Assembly (NCBI GenBank): GCA_037074705.1
Contig: CM073595.1
Location: 68,992,139 to 69,056,138, forward strand
Source: Zhengitettix transpicula
Taxonomy: Eukaryota > Arthropoda > Insecta > Orthoptera > Tetrigidae
Direction of reading: 5' to 3'
Length of the DNA: 64,000 bases
The notes under the pieces were generated by a model, which was not told the DNA's origin, ran no database searches, and was given only the letters and a program-made list of their open reading frames with translations. Made by a program: the position numbers and the translations under genes. Position 1 is the stretch's first letter, and each line of letters starts with the position of its first letter. Shown here piece after piece: positions 47,185-60,325 of this stretch.

Positions 47185-49272
47185 TGGATTTGTTAATATC
47201 TTTAAGCCGAACATCTACTTAAAATATAGTTGTAAGGGGCGGTAAGGAGAAACATGGCCTTGATTGCAGTAAATGGACTAAAATTGGAGAAGAGGATGAA
47301 AGAAAAACCATTTAATGAGTGATGTATATAAGAACTAACGAAACTTATAAAAGAACATAAGTAATTTTGAGAAATGTGCGATGTTTTGTATCAAGAACCT
47401 CAGTGCAGCCAAATGTTGTCTGATTCTTCTCTCACCGCTCAGAAGCTCAGGTTTATCATGTTAACTAAGATACGTAAATTCCTGGACCAGCACAAATGTC
47501 CGTCGCGGTGCAGTTCGTGAACTCTGGCCTGAAGACTCCCATTGAAACATCACACCACATTTTTCTCGGGCACGTCGAGGAAAGAATGATTAACAAGTGC
47601 GTTACAAGGTCAGCTATGAGCAGAATGATCGTGTTCCAACTTCTACTGGTCAGGCCTCCACGTGCAGCCACAGGTATTGCAGTATCCGAAAACGGAGATA
47701 CGCAAAGCTGAATAGTATTTTCATGTCACATATGGAGCTTGTATCGATCATGTCTAGCGTGAGTTGGAGACAAGCCAGTTCGCGTTAACCTCGGCGGAGA
47801 TAACGAGTTGCTATAAATCTTATGTAGTATTTCAATAATGTTTGGGAGGACACGAGTGCCATATGTTTTCAGCTTAATACGTCTCGACAGTACTAGGAAT
47901 TTCAGGAAAAACGATGTGATACTCTGCTGACACGCAGAATTAGTTTCCACTCCAGTATCAAAATCATCGAATTCGACTAACATTTTCTGTAAGCGAAGAT
48001 ACCCGACGCAGATAATTTGCAATTTAGTTACTAGCAACACTTTATTAACGTATAGAAAAATTTATTAAATCGTCGTTCTCAGGGTATAAAGATATAAAAT
48101 CAGGTAATAAAAATATTTGAAATTATTAATTAAATACAGCAATCAAACAAAAAAAATTGCTTAGCAATATACTGTCCGTTCAACCAAGGGGCGTTGGGCC
48201 ACTGAATAAATCTGAGCTCACAGATTCCAAGATAAATTCGCAATTCGGCGTGAGCTTCCATTTAATCAATCTACGAACGGTCACGATTGATTTTATAGTC
48301 ACTTGAATTCGCACTGTATTATGCGTCACGAATTCTCAAATTCACTAAACCGTACAACAGATGTTACTTGTCCTAGTGCACAAAAAATTGAAACATTCAT
48401 TTTGTGGATATTAAAATATATTAAATTTACATTAAAATAATAAAAGAAATCACCTACCAAATTTCCGAAGGGAAAAAAATCACGAAGATGGCTGTTAAGT
48501 ATAGGATAATCTTATCTCTAGGATTATCTCGTGTTAAGTGCAGGCGTTGTTGGTTTCCAACTTCTACGTACATTATGAAAGACTTTAAACATTTATTTTT
48601 ATTCACTTTTATATTTTTTTACCAAAAGTATTTATTAGTTTTCATCAATCTATAATCATTTGAAACAAATTAGAGTATGAATTAAAAGTAAGTTTAACGA
48701 TTCTTTGAAAGGTTCAAATAATTAAGTTCATCAAAAGGAAAGTGGAATTGAAATACACAGATAAATAGTTAACGAAAAAGAATATAAGTATCAAAGAAAG
48801 ATAGGATGTATGATGTAGGAACCTACAACTAATTCAGTGCAAGAACCGCAGTAGGAAATAAATGGAAGATAATTTGCCACATTAATGTGATTTATCGGCC
48901 ATTTTCTTAGCTTCATAATTATTTTTTGGAAAGGAAAGGGATTGTGATGTGATAACTGTGCTGCCTTCAGTGCTGTGGCAGTCATTGGTATTTCCTGCAA
49001 TCCGTAAGTCAGAATCGATCCAGTCAGCTTATGTAGACATAAAGTTGAGGTTTCTTCGTATTACAGAAACAGAAAACGATTATTCCATAGCATGTATGTC
49101 CTGTGTACATAAAAATAAATGTACGAGCCTTCTTGTGAACGATCCTCTTCCATGAACAATAAGATAAATGATCTGGAATGACTTTGATAAATCAGCCCTG
49201 TCCAAACAAAACATGTATGCATTATCCATATCAGTTCTTTCCATCGATGAGTTTTGCGTGTTTCGGATGTCC

Positions 49273-49295
49273 AGAGATATATATATATATATCTC
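49273..49295. repeat. Palindromic TA repeat
   Basis: A TA run closed by GAGA on the left and TCTC on the right, making the whole block self-complementary. Confidence 0.8.
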
Positions 49296-50766
49296 AACAC
49301 TTTTTTGTAAAAAAAAAGCCTTCAGGAATGTCACACTCATTACATCTGTGGAATCCACTCGAAAGATTCATTAATGTTCACTAGCGTTCTCCCACTGCGA
49401 ACTCCATTTCTAGTTACTCCAGCAGCTATTTATCCTTTGTTTACCAAACAAAGTCCTGCATTTCAGCTGCTACGTGATTCATACTTATTCTTTTTATACA
49501 AACGCACTATAATGTTGTTAATTTTTTCTTTCTTTTCCCTCTTTGTCCAATGCTTACTCCAACGTCTCCCTTTGGATTTCCCGCTCCAAAAAAAAGTTTC
49601 CACGCTAATGAGGTTTCCAGCGTGTGTTATAAATCAAGTCCTTTATTGCAACAGCAAAACTATAACTCATTTTCGTAGTTAAAAAGTAAATATCAGTAAT
49701 ACAGTTATGCAAATATTTTTCTTACTAATGGTATTTCTTCCCATAAATATCTTTATGACATCATTCATATCTAAAAACAAAAACTAGGAATAATTCGGCA
49801 CGGTAAGATATTTGGTTAATGCAATAGCTCATTGCAAGTATGAGCTAAACTCTACGGTTTGGCAAATCATAAATAAATTTTCTGAGCTTTATTTTGTTTC
49901 CGGAAATTGCTGATCGGGATAACTGTTCCAATTCAGATGATGCGTCAGATTTAAAAATTTACTCTTAGTCACAGTATATATGGCACGTTTCCATACTTCA
50001 AAGTGTCTGCGGACGTACGACAGCAGTTTTTCGGGTTGTTGGAGGAATGATGACACCTGCATCTGGGCGTCAAAGCTCCCGAGTCTGCATTCAGGAAATC
50101 AGAAATTGCTCCGTCACCGCCGCGTCTGCGCCCATAAAAGTTTTACGGCCGTCTGAGGCGCTCAAATAATGGCGGGGCTTAAGTGAGTTTCAGTTTTCAA
50201 TATTCCGGAAGGGGGCTGAAGTATTATTGAATATATACTGGTTGCCACGTCATTCCACCCCCGACGCTTGTGGATATGTGAGAAATGGACTGGCTATAGT
50301 CTGAGGGTAAAGAGAAACGAGATAGCGTTTTTTATAAAACGACTGACGCTATAAACTTTATAAGTTGTATGTGAATGCTGATTCTCAGCATTTAATTTTG
50401 GTCGGTACACGACGATGTTTATGGCTTTCAGTTTCGTCAAGGATCAAGAGTATGTGACTAAGTCTGTCAAGAAAAAGGTATTGCTCCAGATTTTATGTTT
50501 CAGATTTGCTAATTTTAATGGTACTTATTAAAGTTATTATTCGTCGTCCTTAGTGCTAACTTTTTCGCATGAAATTGACTTTCATCTGCAATAAAAATTT
50601 ATTCTCAACATTTTTTACGTGTTCCACTTGTTGACGACTATTCCTAGAAGAGACGCATTATGGTGTCTCAGAAGGCTGATTGTCAGAATACGAGCTCTGA
50701 ATCAACAAAAGCTGTAAAATTGCAGATTTTCTCTCTTCCAGTAACTGCCTTTGTGTCGTGCTTCTG

Positions 50767-50796
50767 TTCTCGAGGCGTACAATACCCCTTCGTCAG
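50767..50796 (-). repeat. Degenerate hammerhead-like motif
   Basis: Minus strand: CTGACGA, AGGGGTATTGTACGCCTC, GAGAAC. The stem AGG-GTA/TAC-CCT pairs with one mismatch. The second box is GAGAA instead of GAAA. It resembles the 16926 structure. Confidence 0.3.
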
Positions 50797-53700
50797 TTCT
50801 GAGTGGAGGAGATGATAGACTTTCATACACTCCTGCGGTGTCGTTAAGGTCTGCTCTTCATAACTGGACTGCCAATTTCTGTTAACGATCTTCACCACGA
50901 CATTCATGGTAGAGATGATATAATTAGAAAACTTCTTTTCAGCTTAAAAGCTCTGAACGTTACGTTGCCACGTTCTGACATTTACTTACTTTAGTGTTCC
51001 TTATTTGAAAGTTAAATCACTTCACTAATACGTGAGAGAGACAGCAGGTCCTGGTGAAAATACATAGCTCAATGATATTTCTGCACGACGGTTCGACTTC
51101 CGCCAACGCCTCTGGTGATCATATGGGAATAAATATGGTAGAACTCGTAGTATAATGTATGGTTTTTCGCGAAGAGACTCATTTTCAAATCTTCCCATAG
51201 GATTATTTAGCAACATGTACAGAATATTATACACTACTTTCCTGCTATTCATCGACGGTTCTGCAACGGTCAAATATTGGACATTTTTGTCGTCTTTTGG
51301 ACGTTGAGGGGCGACCCGAACGTTGTCTGAAGGTGACGTGCAAGCCGTTGATTTGTAGTTCTCAAAACATGGAAAATACTCCTGCTGCTGTTTTGTTCAA
51401 CATGAAACAGAAGTTGATGTTGAAAAGAACTCTATAAAGTTCGCCATCGTTGCTTACAGCGTTGGGGGAGGACTTAAGAAAATGAAATCATTGTCAGGTG
51501 CGATGGCCAATTTAGCATTGAGGATGTCTAGGAAACATACCTAGCAGAAGAAATCAGTACTGCCAACCCACTTGCCCATTTGATCAAGTATCACGTGGAT
51601 TGGCGTTTTAAAAAATGAAATGTCATGTCTTGTCACCAGACGAGCTTCACTTGAATCATTTGTGTTTCCCTTGAATGAGGACGTTGTTTTTGGCGTGCTT
51701 CGACATCTGCCGGAAGCAGGCATCGCGACTTTTTCGGCCCACTGTTACAGGACACTGATCTAAGTTTTTACATAAGTTTCGATAATAGGACTACGTTATG
51801 CAATTAACCACCAAATGTAGGCAATAGACTTTCTTTCAAATGGGCATTGCTTCAGTAAAATCATTATAAACATGCGGATTGTCAAATGACTCACAGAAAA
51901 AAATATTCGGTTTGTCAAAAACGGATATTGCAGATTTCTTATCCTTGTGTATGTCACATCCGACCGTGACTTCTCGGGTAAAACGAATATTTTTATTTTT
52001 GGATTGTTAAACATCTACAATTTTTTATTAGTCTGTTTGGGCACCCCATTTCTACAAATACAATACCATTGTATGATCATTTTATTTGCTTCCGATCGTT
52101 AAGCAACATTCTTGCATACGATTTTTAATGAAAATTACGTGGGCATCGATTATTTCCATGGACTTTTTGATAATACTTATCCGTAAAATGTCTGTATCTA
52201 CTGTATTCCAAATTGTCCATTATTTCAGTTGCACTGGACTGAATGACAGTAAGATTCTTAACAACTGAATCACTGCAGAAGTGAACGTCATTAAGGCATA
52301 AGATGGAGATTCTATAATTACCGTATTGTTTCGAAAACTGAACTGTTCCGCAAATTCACTGGAGAGTTAAGTAGCTAACCTTCCATTAGCGTGTTGATAG
52401 GGAATCTCTGCGGGATTGGTAGTACACCAAAAGCTGGTCAAGACCCTGAGCAAAGATGACATCGCATAGAAGCTATGACGGGGCCGATTTTCACGGCCAT
52501 GAATATGCATCGCCCAATCGGCTATGCAAATGGCACTTGCTCGGACCACTTTCCAACTAGAATTATGCCCGATAACAACAAAAATAATTCATAATTACGA
52601 AATTTAATCTGTGCTTCCCATAATCCAATGACTGTTTAAAGTAAGTACCTCGTTCATGTAAATGGAGATTGTAGCCTATGAGTGCGGTCCCGTAGCCTGG
52701 GGACGTGATCATTTCAGTACTTGGGACTTGAAATGTTTTAAGATGACGTTCAGCTGGTGAAAAAGCTTAGCCTGGAAGCTACTGTAAAGAAGAGCGAGAG
52801 ATAAGCGCTGTGCTGTTTCTCAATCGTTCGTTCCTCTGGGAAGATGTACGAAGCGGCATTACCTTCAAGTAGAATTAAAAATAAAGCTGTTTATCAACAG
52901 TATAGAATTACAATTTGCATTCTCGAATAAACATAGCCCACCAGTTTACTTCTACCAAGTAGCAATTATAATAAAATTTGCACTAGAAACAGAATTTATT
53001 TAAGCAAACTCCAGTAAAATATACTTCTTTTAATCCTTTTTATTTTGAATATACCATCGAAATAGAACAATAGTAATAGAATAGACTGTGAGAGCAGTAA
53101 ATTTACATTATTTCTTTACACGTCATTTCCTAGTAGATATAGATAAATATTTTTCCCGATATATGTTGACAAAAAATATGTTGCTACATTTTTTTTGTGA
53201 AACAGACGAGAATTTAATTGCTGAGAGAAAAGAAAAAGAAGCTGGATACTAACTTTTAGAATATATATACGATGTCTGTTCGTATTGAGGGGAAGGATTC
53301 ATGAGAATCCGAACACTCCTCGGCGCACCCAATTCCGTCTAACCCAAGAAAGCAGGACATGACTGAGCAAGACGTCATATAATAGTTTGACTTTCCTGTG
53401 CTGCTAAAATAATTTTCTTTTCAATAGGAAAGGAATATTGATGTCATATCTACATTTGGTATTTCCTACACGCGGAAAGTCAGAATCGGTCCAGACAATA
53501 GAAACTAAAATATTCTTCTCCTTGTGAACTTTGTCTTTCCTGGTCAATAAGATCCTGAACTACTTTATTTAATAAATCTTTAACATTTTTCTTCCCGGCC
53601 ACTTTAGTTTCTCACAGTCCTCTCTCGCACATCAGATTAAAGATGGCTGAAATAATCTATATATATGTTGGTTTACTCGGCTTTTGAAGAAGTTGTAGCC

Positions 53701-56700
53701 CAACTAAGCGGAATAAACAAATTATTCAAAGGTTAAAATTATTTTTAATTAAATTTCACACCTGTGAATTACTCACACTATTCACTTGTCTTTTCTGCGG
53801 CTATTTTATTATTTAATTTAATAAAATTTTCAGTTCAAGTTTTTAATTCAGTGTTAAAATTTAAATATTAATAAATCAGAATAATATAATAGAAAATTTT
53901 TGAGGTATTCTTTCTCGAATCGAGAAAATACGTTGCATCACAAATAAAGTATTTCAAATATACTGTAGGCGTACAATTGAAACTCAAAATTTCCTATGGA
54001 AACGGTAAATGAATATGTATATGCAGGTGTAACTCAACAAATTATTTATATAATCGCTTGAACAATGACGCTATGTTAGTATCAAAATTCTTATAAAGAA
54101 GAATGCATTAGGTTAATTTGGTCGTTTTATGTTTGATGTTGAAGTAAGATAACCTTAAGAAGTCACTGGTATAAATTCATTTATTTTGTATCTATATTCT
54201 TTTGCAAGGAAGAATGATTGGAAAGTGTTCGGACTCTCCAGCTCTGACAGTGAACGTCATCGAAACATGCGTACATTTTTTTTCACTCGGTTAGAAGCTC
54301 GAGAAGATTTTATTCAACATTTTTGAATTTAATAAATTGTCTGAAATTGGTCATTAACCGCATTCATATAAACAGACGTAAGAACATAACCTTTAAAATA
54401 TTTAGATCTGTTCTTCGACGATCGTCACCTTCCCTTAGAGCTCCACGAATGGTGTAAGAACAAAATTAAATTAAATTAAAAGAAAATTAGTAAGCGTTAA
54501 TCAAAGGAAGTTTTGAGAATTACATAATAACTGATGATAGTATAATTGACGGTGACTGATGAGTATCCAAGGCATGGAGACCTTGGTTATAGTCGATTAC
54601 TTAGGTTTTGAGATCTTAATTCTATCTAAGAATTTTATGATTTATCAAAAGTGTAGTAATTAGTGTTATTTAAACCGCTTCGAATTGAACGACGTAACAG
54701 TAGCATATTTTTTTTTGTGTATGAAAACTATTACCAATTTGTGTTGTTGGTGTTTTCGCTTGACGATCGAGTGGGCTTTTTGGAGTCCAGGCTCGGCCCA
54801 GGAGCGTCACTGATTTCATAGCCCACGCCCACCACTTTATGATGTCATTTCATCATATGAGTTACGGTTTTCGACCCTCGCCTGGTCATCAAAATTGATT
54901 AGAGAGGTTTCCGTCCAATTTTATGTTTTCCTGAGACAGACATATTTTACATATGAGTGTCGTGCGTGATTACGGCTGACAAATTCCTTCCGCTTCATGC
55001 GGATCGCAACTTTCCAATTCAGTTGATTTCAATGTGTGTTTATTACGAGCCCTTCCACGCTATAGTACAAGTGCCAGGAATACTCAATTAGTGTCCATTC
55101 TTATAAAATATTAAATCTTTCATAGCTTGTAATTATCGTGTTTTTGACGTTCATGTATTTATACTTTCCTTTCCGGAGGATTATAAGTACAAAACATTCA
55201 AAAATCTACTAAAATGGTTCCCATTATTTATAGCTAATTTATATTCAAACCACATAACTTTTTGGCAAAAAAAGTCTTGTTTCCTTGTAAATTACTACCA
55301 CATTATTTCCTCTCGTGGAGCCGTGAATTCTGATATCACGAAATCAGGTCTCGTGTTTATAATAACGGGAATTCAGGACTGTATTATGTAAATGTATGTA
55401 AATAAATTATTTTCTTCTAAGTTTGACGCTTCCTTTCCGTCAATGCGGCAGTGAATATATTTAAACTAGTTCTAAAACGTTAAAAAAGTACAGTGAGAGA
55501 AGATTAGCTTACATTTTACGAATTAAACGAATTGTTCCTAATGTACTCCCAATAATATTACAAACTAATTAAATGTTACTGAAATCAATATATCGAAATA
55601 TTTTATAATTTATCCGTATTGGCATTTTAAGCTAAATTGTTTATCGTTAAGTAGCATGCTAATGGTCATAAATTACAGTTTCTACTATATCTGTCGAAAT
55701 AAACATAATTCTGTCAATTTTAAAGTGGATTTAAAAGTGTTACTAATTACAGTTAAAGCTATTTCGTTATTAAACGAGGATAAATTACAAAATTCAAAAT
55801 ATAGTAAACTACAAAATTTAAGTATATATATTTGAACATGTAGCAAGAAACGAATGAATTTCCTGAATGAAAATTTTACTGATTTGAATTGGTAGCGATG
55901 GGATAAAGTTCTTGAAAAATCTACTTTTTATCCAAAGATTTCTCGAGAACAACCGCTTCCTCATTTGTGGCTCTTGTCGTTTTTTGTTTGTATGTAATCT
56001 AGACGGGACCTTTTTTTTCCTTCCGTAAGCAAAATGCGCGCCCGATGCCTTTTTTTACATGAGTTTGTGTCTCAACTTTCTCCTTTTGTATGTCCGGATG
56101 ATAAATGTGACACACTTTGCGAGTTGAGTAAATGAAGGTTTGCTTAATACAATTCCATGTACCCTCTTCTGACGCTATCCTTTCATTTAACCGCTTACAC
56201 CAAAACATTTGTTGCCCCTCTATTTCTGCCATCTCGAGAAAAATTCTGTAATTAATACACTAAAATTTCTCATTACTTATACATATTTGTATTTTAAATA
56301 TTTTCACATTTGTGTAACGGGTTTTTATTCTGGTCTATGTATTGATCATAATTTACAGAACGGGCCATGCTTATTTACTAAAACTTATATAATCATACAA
56401 CTATTCAAACAAAATATAGTCATGAAAAATTTATAAGTTATAGCAAATAAGAAAACTACCGTACATTTCTTGAACACTGGCTGGTGTGACTTTAGTGTGT
56501 CTTCCCCAAACGGAGCCTTTTCCGTCCCACCCTGAAATTTCTGTTTTATGAAATGACAGATGGATACTGTGTGTTGGTACGACTGCCGGTCAGCGTCTTT
56601 TATCTCTGAAATATGCAGCTGCAGCAGAGAATACTTCCGACACAGCTGTAATTATTTGCTGTTACCTACGTCTCGTCAATTTCACGTGTGGTTCGCTACA

Positions 56701-57051
56701 TATCTCTACCTATTTTATGTTTTCGGTTAGCCGTCTTTCATTTCTCGTAAACTCTCGAAGACAATAGAATGTTTCATGCTCTTTCTTTCCCACTGACGGT
56801 TCTGATAACGCCGTATGGGACCTATCCCTTATATGGATGTTTTGATTGGATGCTCCATTTCGTTTCACTGTAACATTGAATATTAAATTTTTAAGTAGTG
56901 TGAGGCTACCTTGGCCTACTATTTTAACTTACATACGTTTATTAGTTCTGTAATAAAGAATTATAGATCTTCATAAAGGTTATCAATCTATTACGTCATT
57001 TTGTACCGTTTCGTTTACACGTAACGGTACTGCTCAGTCTTCCACCCTATT

Positions 57052-57690
57052 ACTAGCTGGGTGCTCGGCGTTACTCGGTTGGTCATATATTCATAACCCC
57101 CGATTATACTCCAATCTCTGTTGCTTTTGCGTTATTTTTATATAACGCACCTCGACCTCTATCCCTGAATATTCTCACCTCCCATGCCGAAAAGGGTTCA
57201 ACTTATGGACCCCGAAAATGTTTATTTCGACCTATATATCGGCCGTTTTCACATGTTCGATAATTTCCATCCCTGAGCACCCCCGCGACTGTCGGTTAAA
57301 AAAAAGTTGAATGTCATAATTAAACTCAGCGACATCCATAGCCCTGGATTTGACCACAATCTCGGTTTTATTCGCGTTATTTTCTTCTAACGGTCTTCCA
57401 CGCCCACCTCTAAGGGTACTCCTATTTCATGCTGTAAAGGGTTGAAAGTATACACAGGAAACATCGGTAAAACACTAACAATCTCTTTGATCCCTAAAAA
57501 TATTTATCCGACTCAAACATCGGCCGTTTTAGTATGTTTTAATATTTCCACCCCCGCTCCTGTCTCACCCCGACATGTTTGTTTCCTGGTCGCAAAGGAC
57601 ACGTGTACGAAATTTGGTGAAATTTACTGTACGGGTGTAGATTTGCATGCGGAACATACATAAATAAAAACGCTCTGCTTTATGTATCGA
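57052..57690 (-). mobile_element. Helitron-like long-form element with tandem internal unit
   Basis: Its plus-strand left edge is ACTAGCTGGGTGCTCGGCGT, the reverse complement of the family 3' end. Two successive homologous units follow (about 57087-57300 and 57303-57560). Each has ATCGGCCGTTTT, a C-rich CCACCTC/CCACGCC stretch and a CATCCATA or CATATTCATA box. The 5' blocks TAGATTTGCATGCGGAACAT and AATAAAAACGCTCTG then follow. It is the most complete duplicated copy. Confidence 0.7.
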
Positions 57691-58219
57691 TTTGTAATAA
57701 CCGAAATATCTACGTTATATGGTCTTTTTGGTATCACTCTGATATTTGTTCTGGATCATTTAGATTATTCCTTCTGTTACGTTAGTTCGGTTTCCCTGAC
57801 TTCCTTATTTCTCTTCACCCATTTTGGCGAAGAAATATTACCATCGTTCTACATCATCTGTGTTTGAAATAGCCATATACCGTGGTGTTTCGGTTCGATA
57901 AACTGTGGATCAGACAAAAATAAAAGATTTCTCACTAATTTATTTATTAATTTTTCAAATCAACACTCTTAGTCCATCGCAGCTTTTTTTTATACATTCA
58001 GAGTGTAACGATTTCTCAAATTTCGCTAAAAAACGCGTGTCAGTAACAGCTTCTTCATTCCAAGCAAATATTTGTCCAACAAGACATTTCTTTATATTCG
58101 AGAATAGGAAATAATCGCTTGGAGCTGAATCTGGCGAAATGAATCTGAATTCTGAGAAATTTGAAGCTCAATTTGTGAGGTTAAGCAACAACAACCGAAG
58201 AGCGTGTGAGATTGTCGTT

Positions 58220-58233
58220 GGGGGGGGGGGGGG
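58220..58233. repeat. Run of 14 G
   Basis: A G homopolymer followed by CGGAAC. It may be a sequencing-sensitive site. Confidence 0.9.
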
Positions 58234-58835
58234 CGGAACTTCTCCCTTTGCCAAATGCTGATGTTTGGTCTTCACAGCTTGCTTCAATTGTTCCAGTAAT
58301 GTCGCGTAATATTCTTCGGTGGTTTTTAGTCAATAACAATCAGTCAATTAAAGAAACGTGATGTAAACTTTACACTATGCCATCAGCTACAATTTGAACT
58401 GCCACATCTTCCTTCTAGCGCCATCTCCGAGTTAGACTGACAATTTTCCGACGACTTCACTTGTCACAGATGAATGCTGGTGAGAATTACACTAGCTTTA
58501 TGATGCTATTATAATTTATCATTCTACTGTCATTCATTGCACGTGACACGTCCTGAAGTTGTAAAAGAATTCTCGCAATCCCTTCCGGAAAAACTTTGCT
58601 CATCATTTCACATCACATTGATTATCTCATCTATATACGACATAATTCTCAATTTTTCACATTATTATATTGCCTCTAACATTCAATTGTTTGGTAAGAA
58701 TAATAGTTTCTTCTCTGATGAAGTCCCGCTGAGAAGTTTCAACTCTGACTCCAAAACGGAGCCTTTTTCTCCCCAGAATATTTCACCCGACCTTCATCGA
58801 ATCATCCACGTTTATAGGAGGCTGTCCATAGTCCT

Positions 58836-58887
58836 GTTTGGACCCTGTTAATTAATCCATCTCGTAGATGGTTGTGGTTCTCTAGTT
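58836..58887. repeat. 52-bp direct repeat, copy 1
   Basis: Matches 59397-59448 over 52 bp with about five differences. Shared parts include GTTTGGACCCTGTT and ATTAATCCATCTCGTAGAT. The copies start 561 bp apart. It may be the ends of an element or a local duplication. Confidence 0.8.
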
Positions 58888-59396
58888 ACACCCATTTTGG
58901 CCATGGATTGAGCTGGACTCGGGCGTCAGAGTCTCGACATCCACTGCATCCCTTCAGCCACTACACCAGTCATTCTGCTCTTAGTGTAGAAGTTCGGTCA
59001 TTTGCCAGCTCTTGGGAATCAGCACGTGTGAGCTATTTCCAGAGGCGTACTCTGTATTCCGAGCACAGGATGTCGTTGAAAATCACCAGACCCTTCTGAC
59101 GCTTTACAAGAAGTACAGCAATTTGTAAAGACAGCTTTACAGCTGGGCAAGAAATTTCGTCGGCCGTCGTCAAAAAAACTCACCTTGAATCATTGAGCAG
59201 CGTTGAGCGTCTTCATTGCATCTGCACACTAAAAAATATCTGTAATTGTTTACTTTCCCATGCAAATAAGCCTTTGACTGTGACCTTATTTTTTTTCTTT
59301 CTCCTCAACTACAACTGCTGATTTACGAGTATGTATCATAAATCTACAGTTTATGACAGCTGGTATGTCTACCAACGTGACAAAAACATTAGTTTG

Positions 59397-59448
59397 GTTT
59401 GGACCCTGTTGATTAATCCATCTCGTAGATTATTGTAGTTCTCTAGTT
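59397..59448. repeat. 52-bp direct repeat, copy 2
   Basis: Second copy of the 58836 repeat, in the same orientation. The DNA between the copies shows no recognised coding signal. Confidence 0.8.
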
Positions 59449-59779
59449 TGACAAAAAAAAACCATTATTTCAGTGTCCCGTGTGAAATAACATTTCCGGA
59501 TATTTGAATTAGAGGTATCGAGGTATGAATTCCGAAAACGTTGATTTGAATTTTCGACTGTATAGATCGCAGCGAACGAACAGAAAAAATTTAATAACAA
59601 AAATTGCAATTTATAAAAATTAAATTTTCGCGTACTTAAAAACGTATAGTCATATTTTGTACAGACAATATTTAATTTACAAAGCAAGCAGTTTATCTGT
59701 AAAACACCCCTTTTACCTATAGAATGGGTGGCATTTTAAATCCATTCTATATTACAGGGAGGTTTTTTCACACTTTTAG

Positions 59780-60196
59780 TGAGTAATTTTGTGTCTCTTT
59801 AGGTATCGGGACTATTTTTCACCCTCTTAAAGGTACTTAGAGTCAAAAAGAGTCTCCGTAAGGTACAGATACTCCATTAACGAAAAAGGAACTGTTTTTG
59901 TCTTTCTTAAATGAGTATTTTTATTTCTTTAGCGTACTGGGAGTGTTTTTAATTCTCTTAAAGAACCGAAAGTAATTTTGACTCTCTTAAAGTATGGCAA
60001 ATAATTTTGATTCTTTAAGGTAGGAGTGTTTTTTACTCTCAAAGGTACCGGGAGTATTTTTTACATTCTTGAGTTAAATTAACTGTCATAAGGTAGTGTG
60101 TGCATTTTTTATTGTATTAGGGTACCGAAAATATTTAATTGAAGAGTAATTTTGATAATATTTGGTTTTGGTAGTATTTATGCTTCTCTAAACGCA
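59780..60196. repeat. Degenerate 29-30 bp minisatellite
   Basis: About 13 diverged units whose consensus starts GAGTATTTTTGACTCTCTTA and ends AAGGTACCGG. Clear units lie at 59925, 59941, 59970, 60025 and 60051. At least one unit (about 59837) looks inverted (AGTCAAAAAGAGTC). Confidence 0.75.
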
Positions 60197-60286
60197 CTGA
60201 TGGGTTCTGTTGGAATTAACATTCCCTGCGATAATTCACTTCTTGACTAATAGATTAATGGGGAATGAAATACCTTTCCCGGCTTA

Positions 60287-60325
60287 TATAAATAAATACC
60301 GGGTAACGCCGGGCATCCAGCTGGT
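60287..60325 (+). mobile_element. Solo Helitron-like 3' terminus
   Basis: Reads ATACCGGGTAACGCCGGGCA followed by TCCAGCTGGT: the family hairpin plus a CTGGT end, which fits CTRRT. Only the terminal part is recognisable. Confidence 0.6.

Larger units (their letters stand above)
44079..57051. other. No gene seen; scattered relics
   Basis: Besides the SINE-like piece at 45556, hammerhead-like motifs at 46940 and 50767, and TA repeats, nothing was recognised. Frames around 47.46-48.04 kb and 51.0-51.7 kb lie in more balanced composition and could be decayed transposon coding DNA, but no motif supports this. Confidence 0.5.

Noticed and set aside
54556..54590. CTGATGA followed by a CCAAGG/CCTTGG hairpin, suggesting another hammerhead
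   Set aside because: No GAAA box follows the stem, so the core is incomplete.
59780..60196. Regularly spaced repeats resembling a CRISPR array
   Set aside because: Units are contiguous and diverged, with no unique spacers, in a eukaryotic context with no cas genes.
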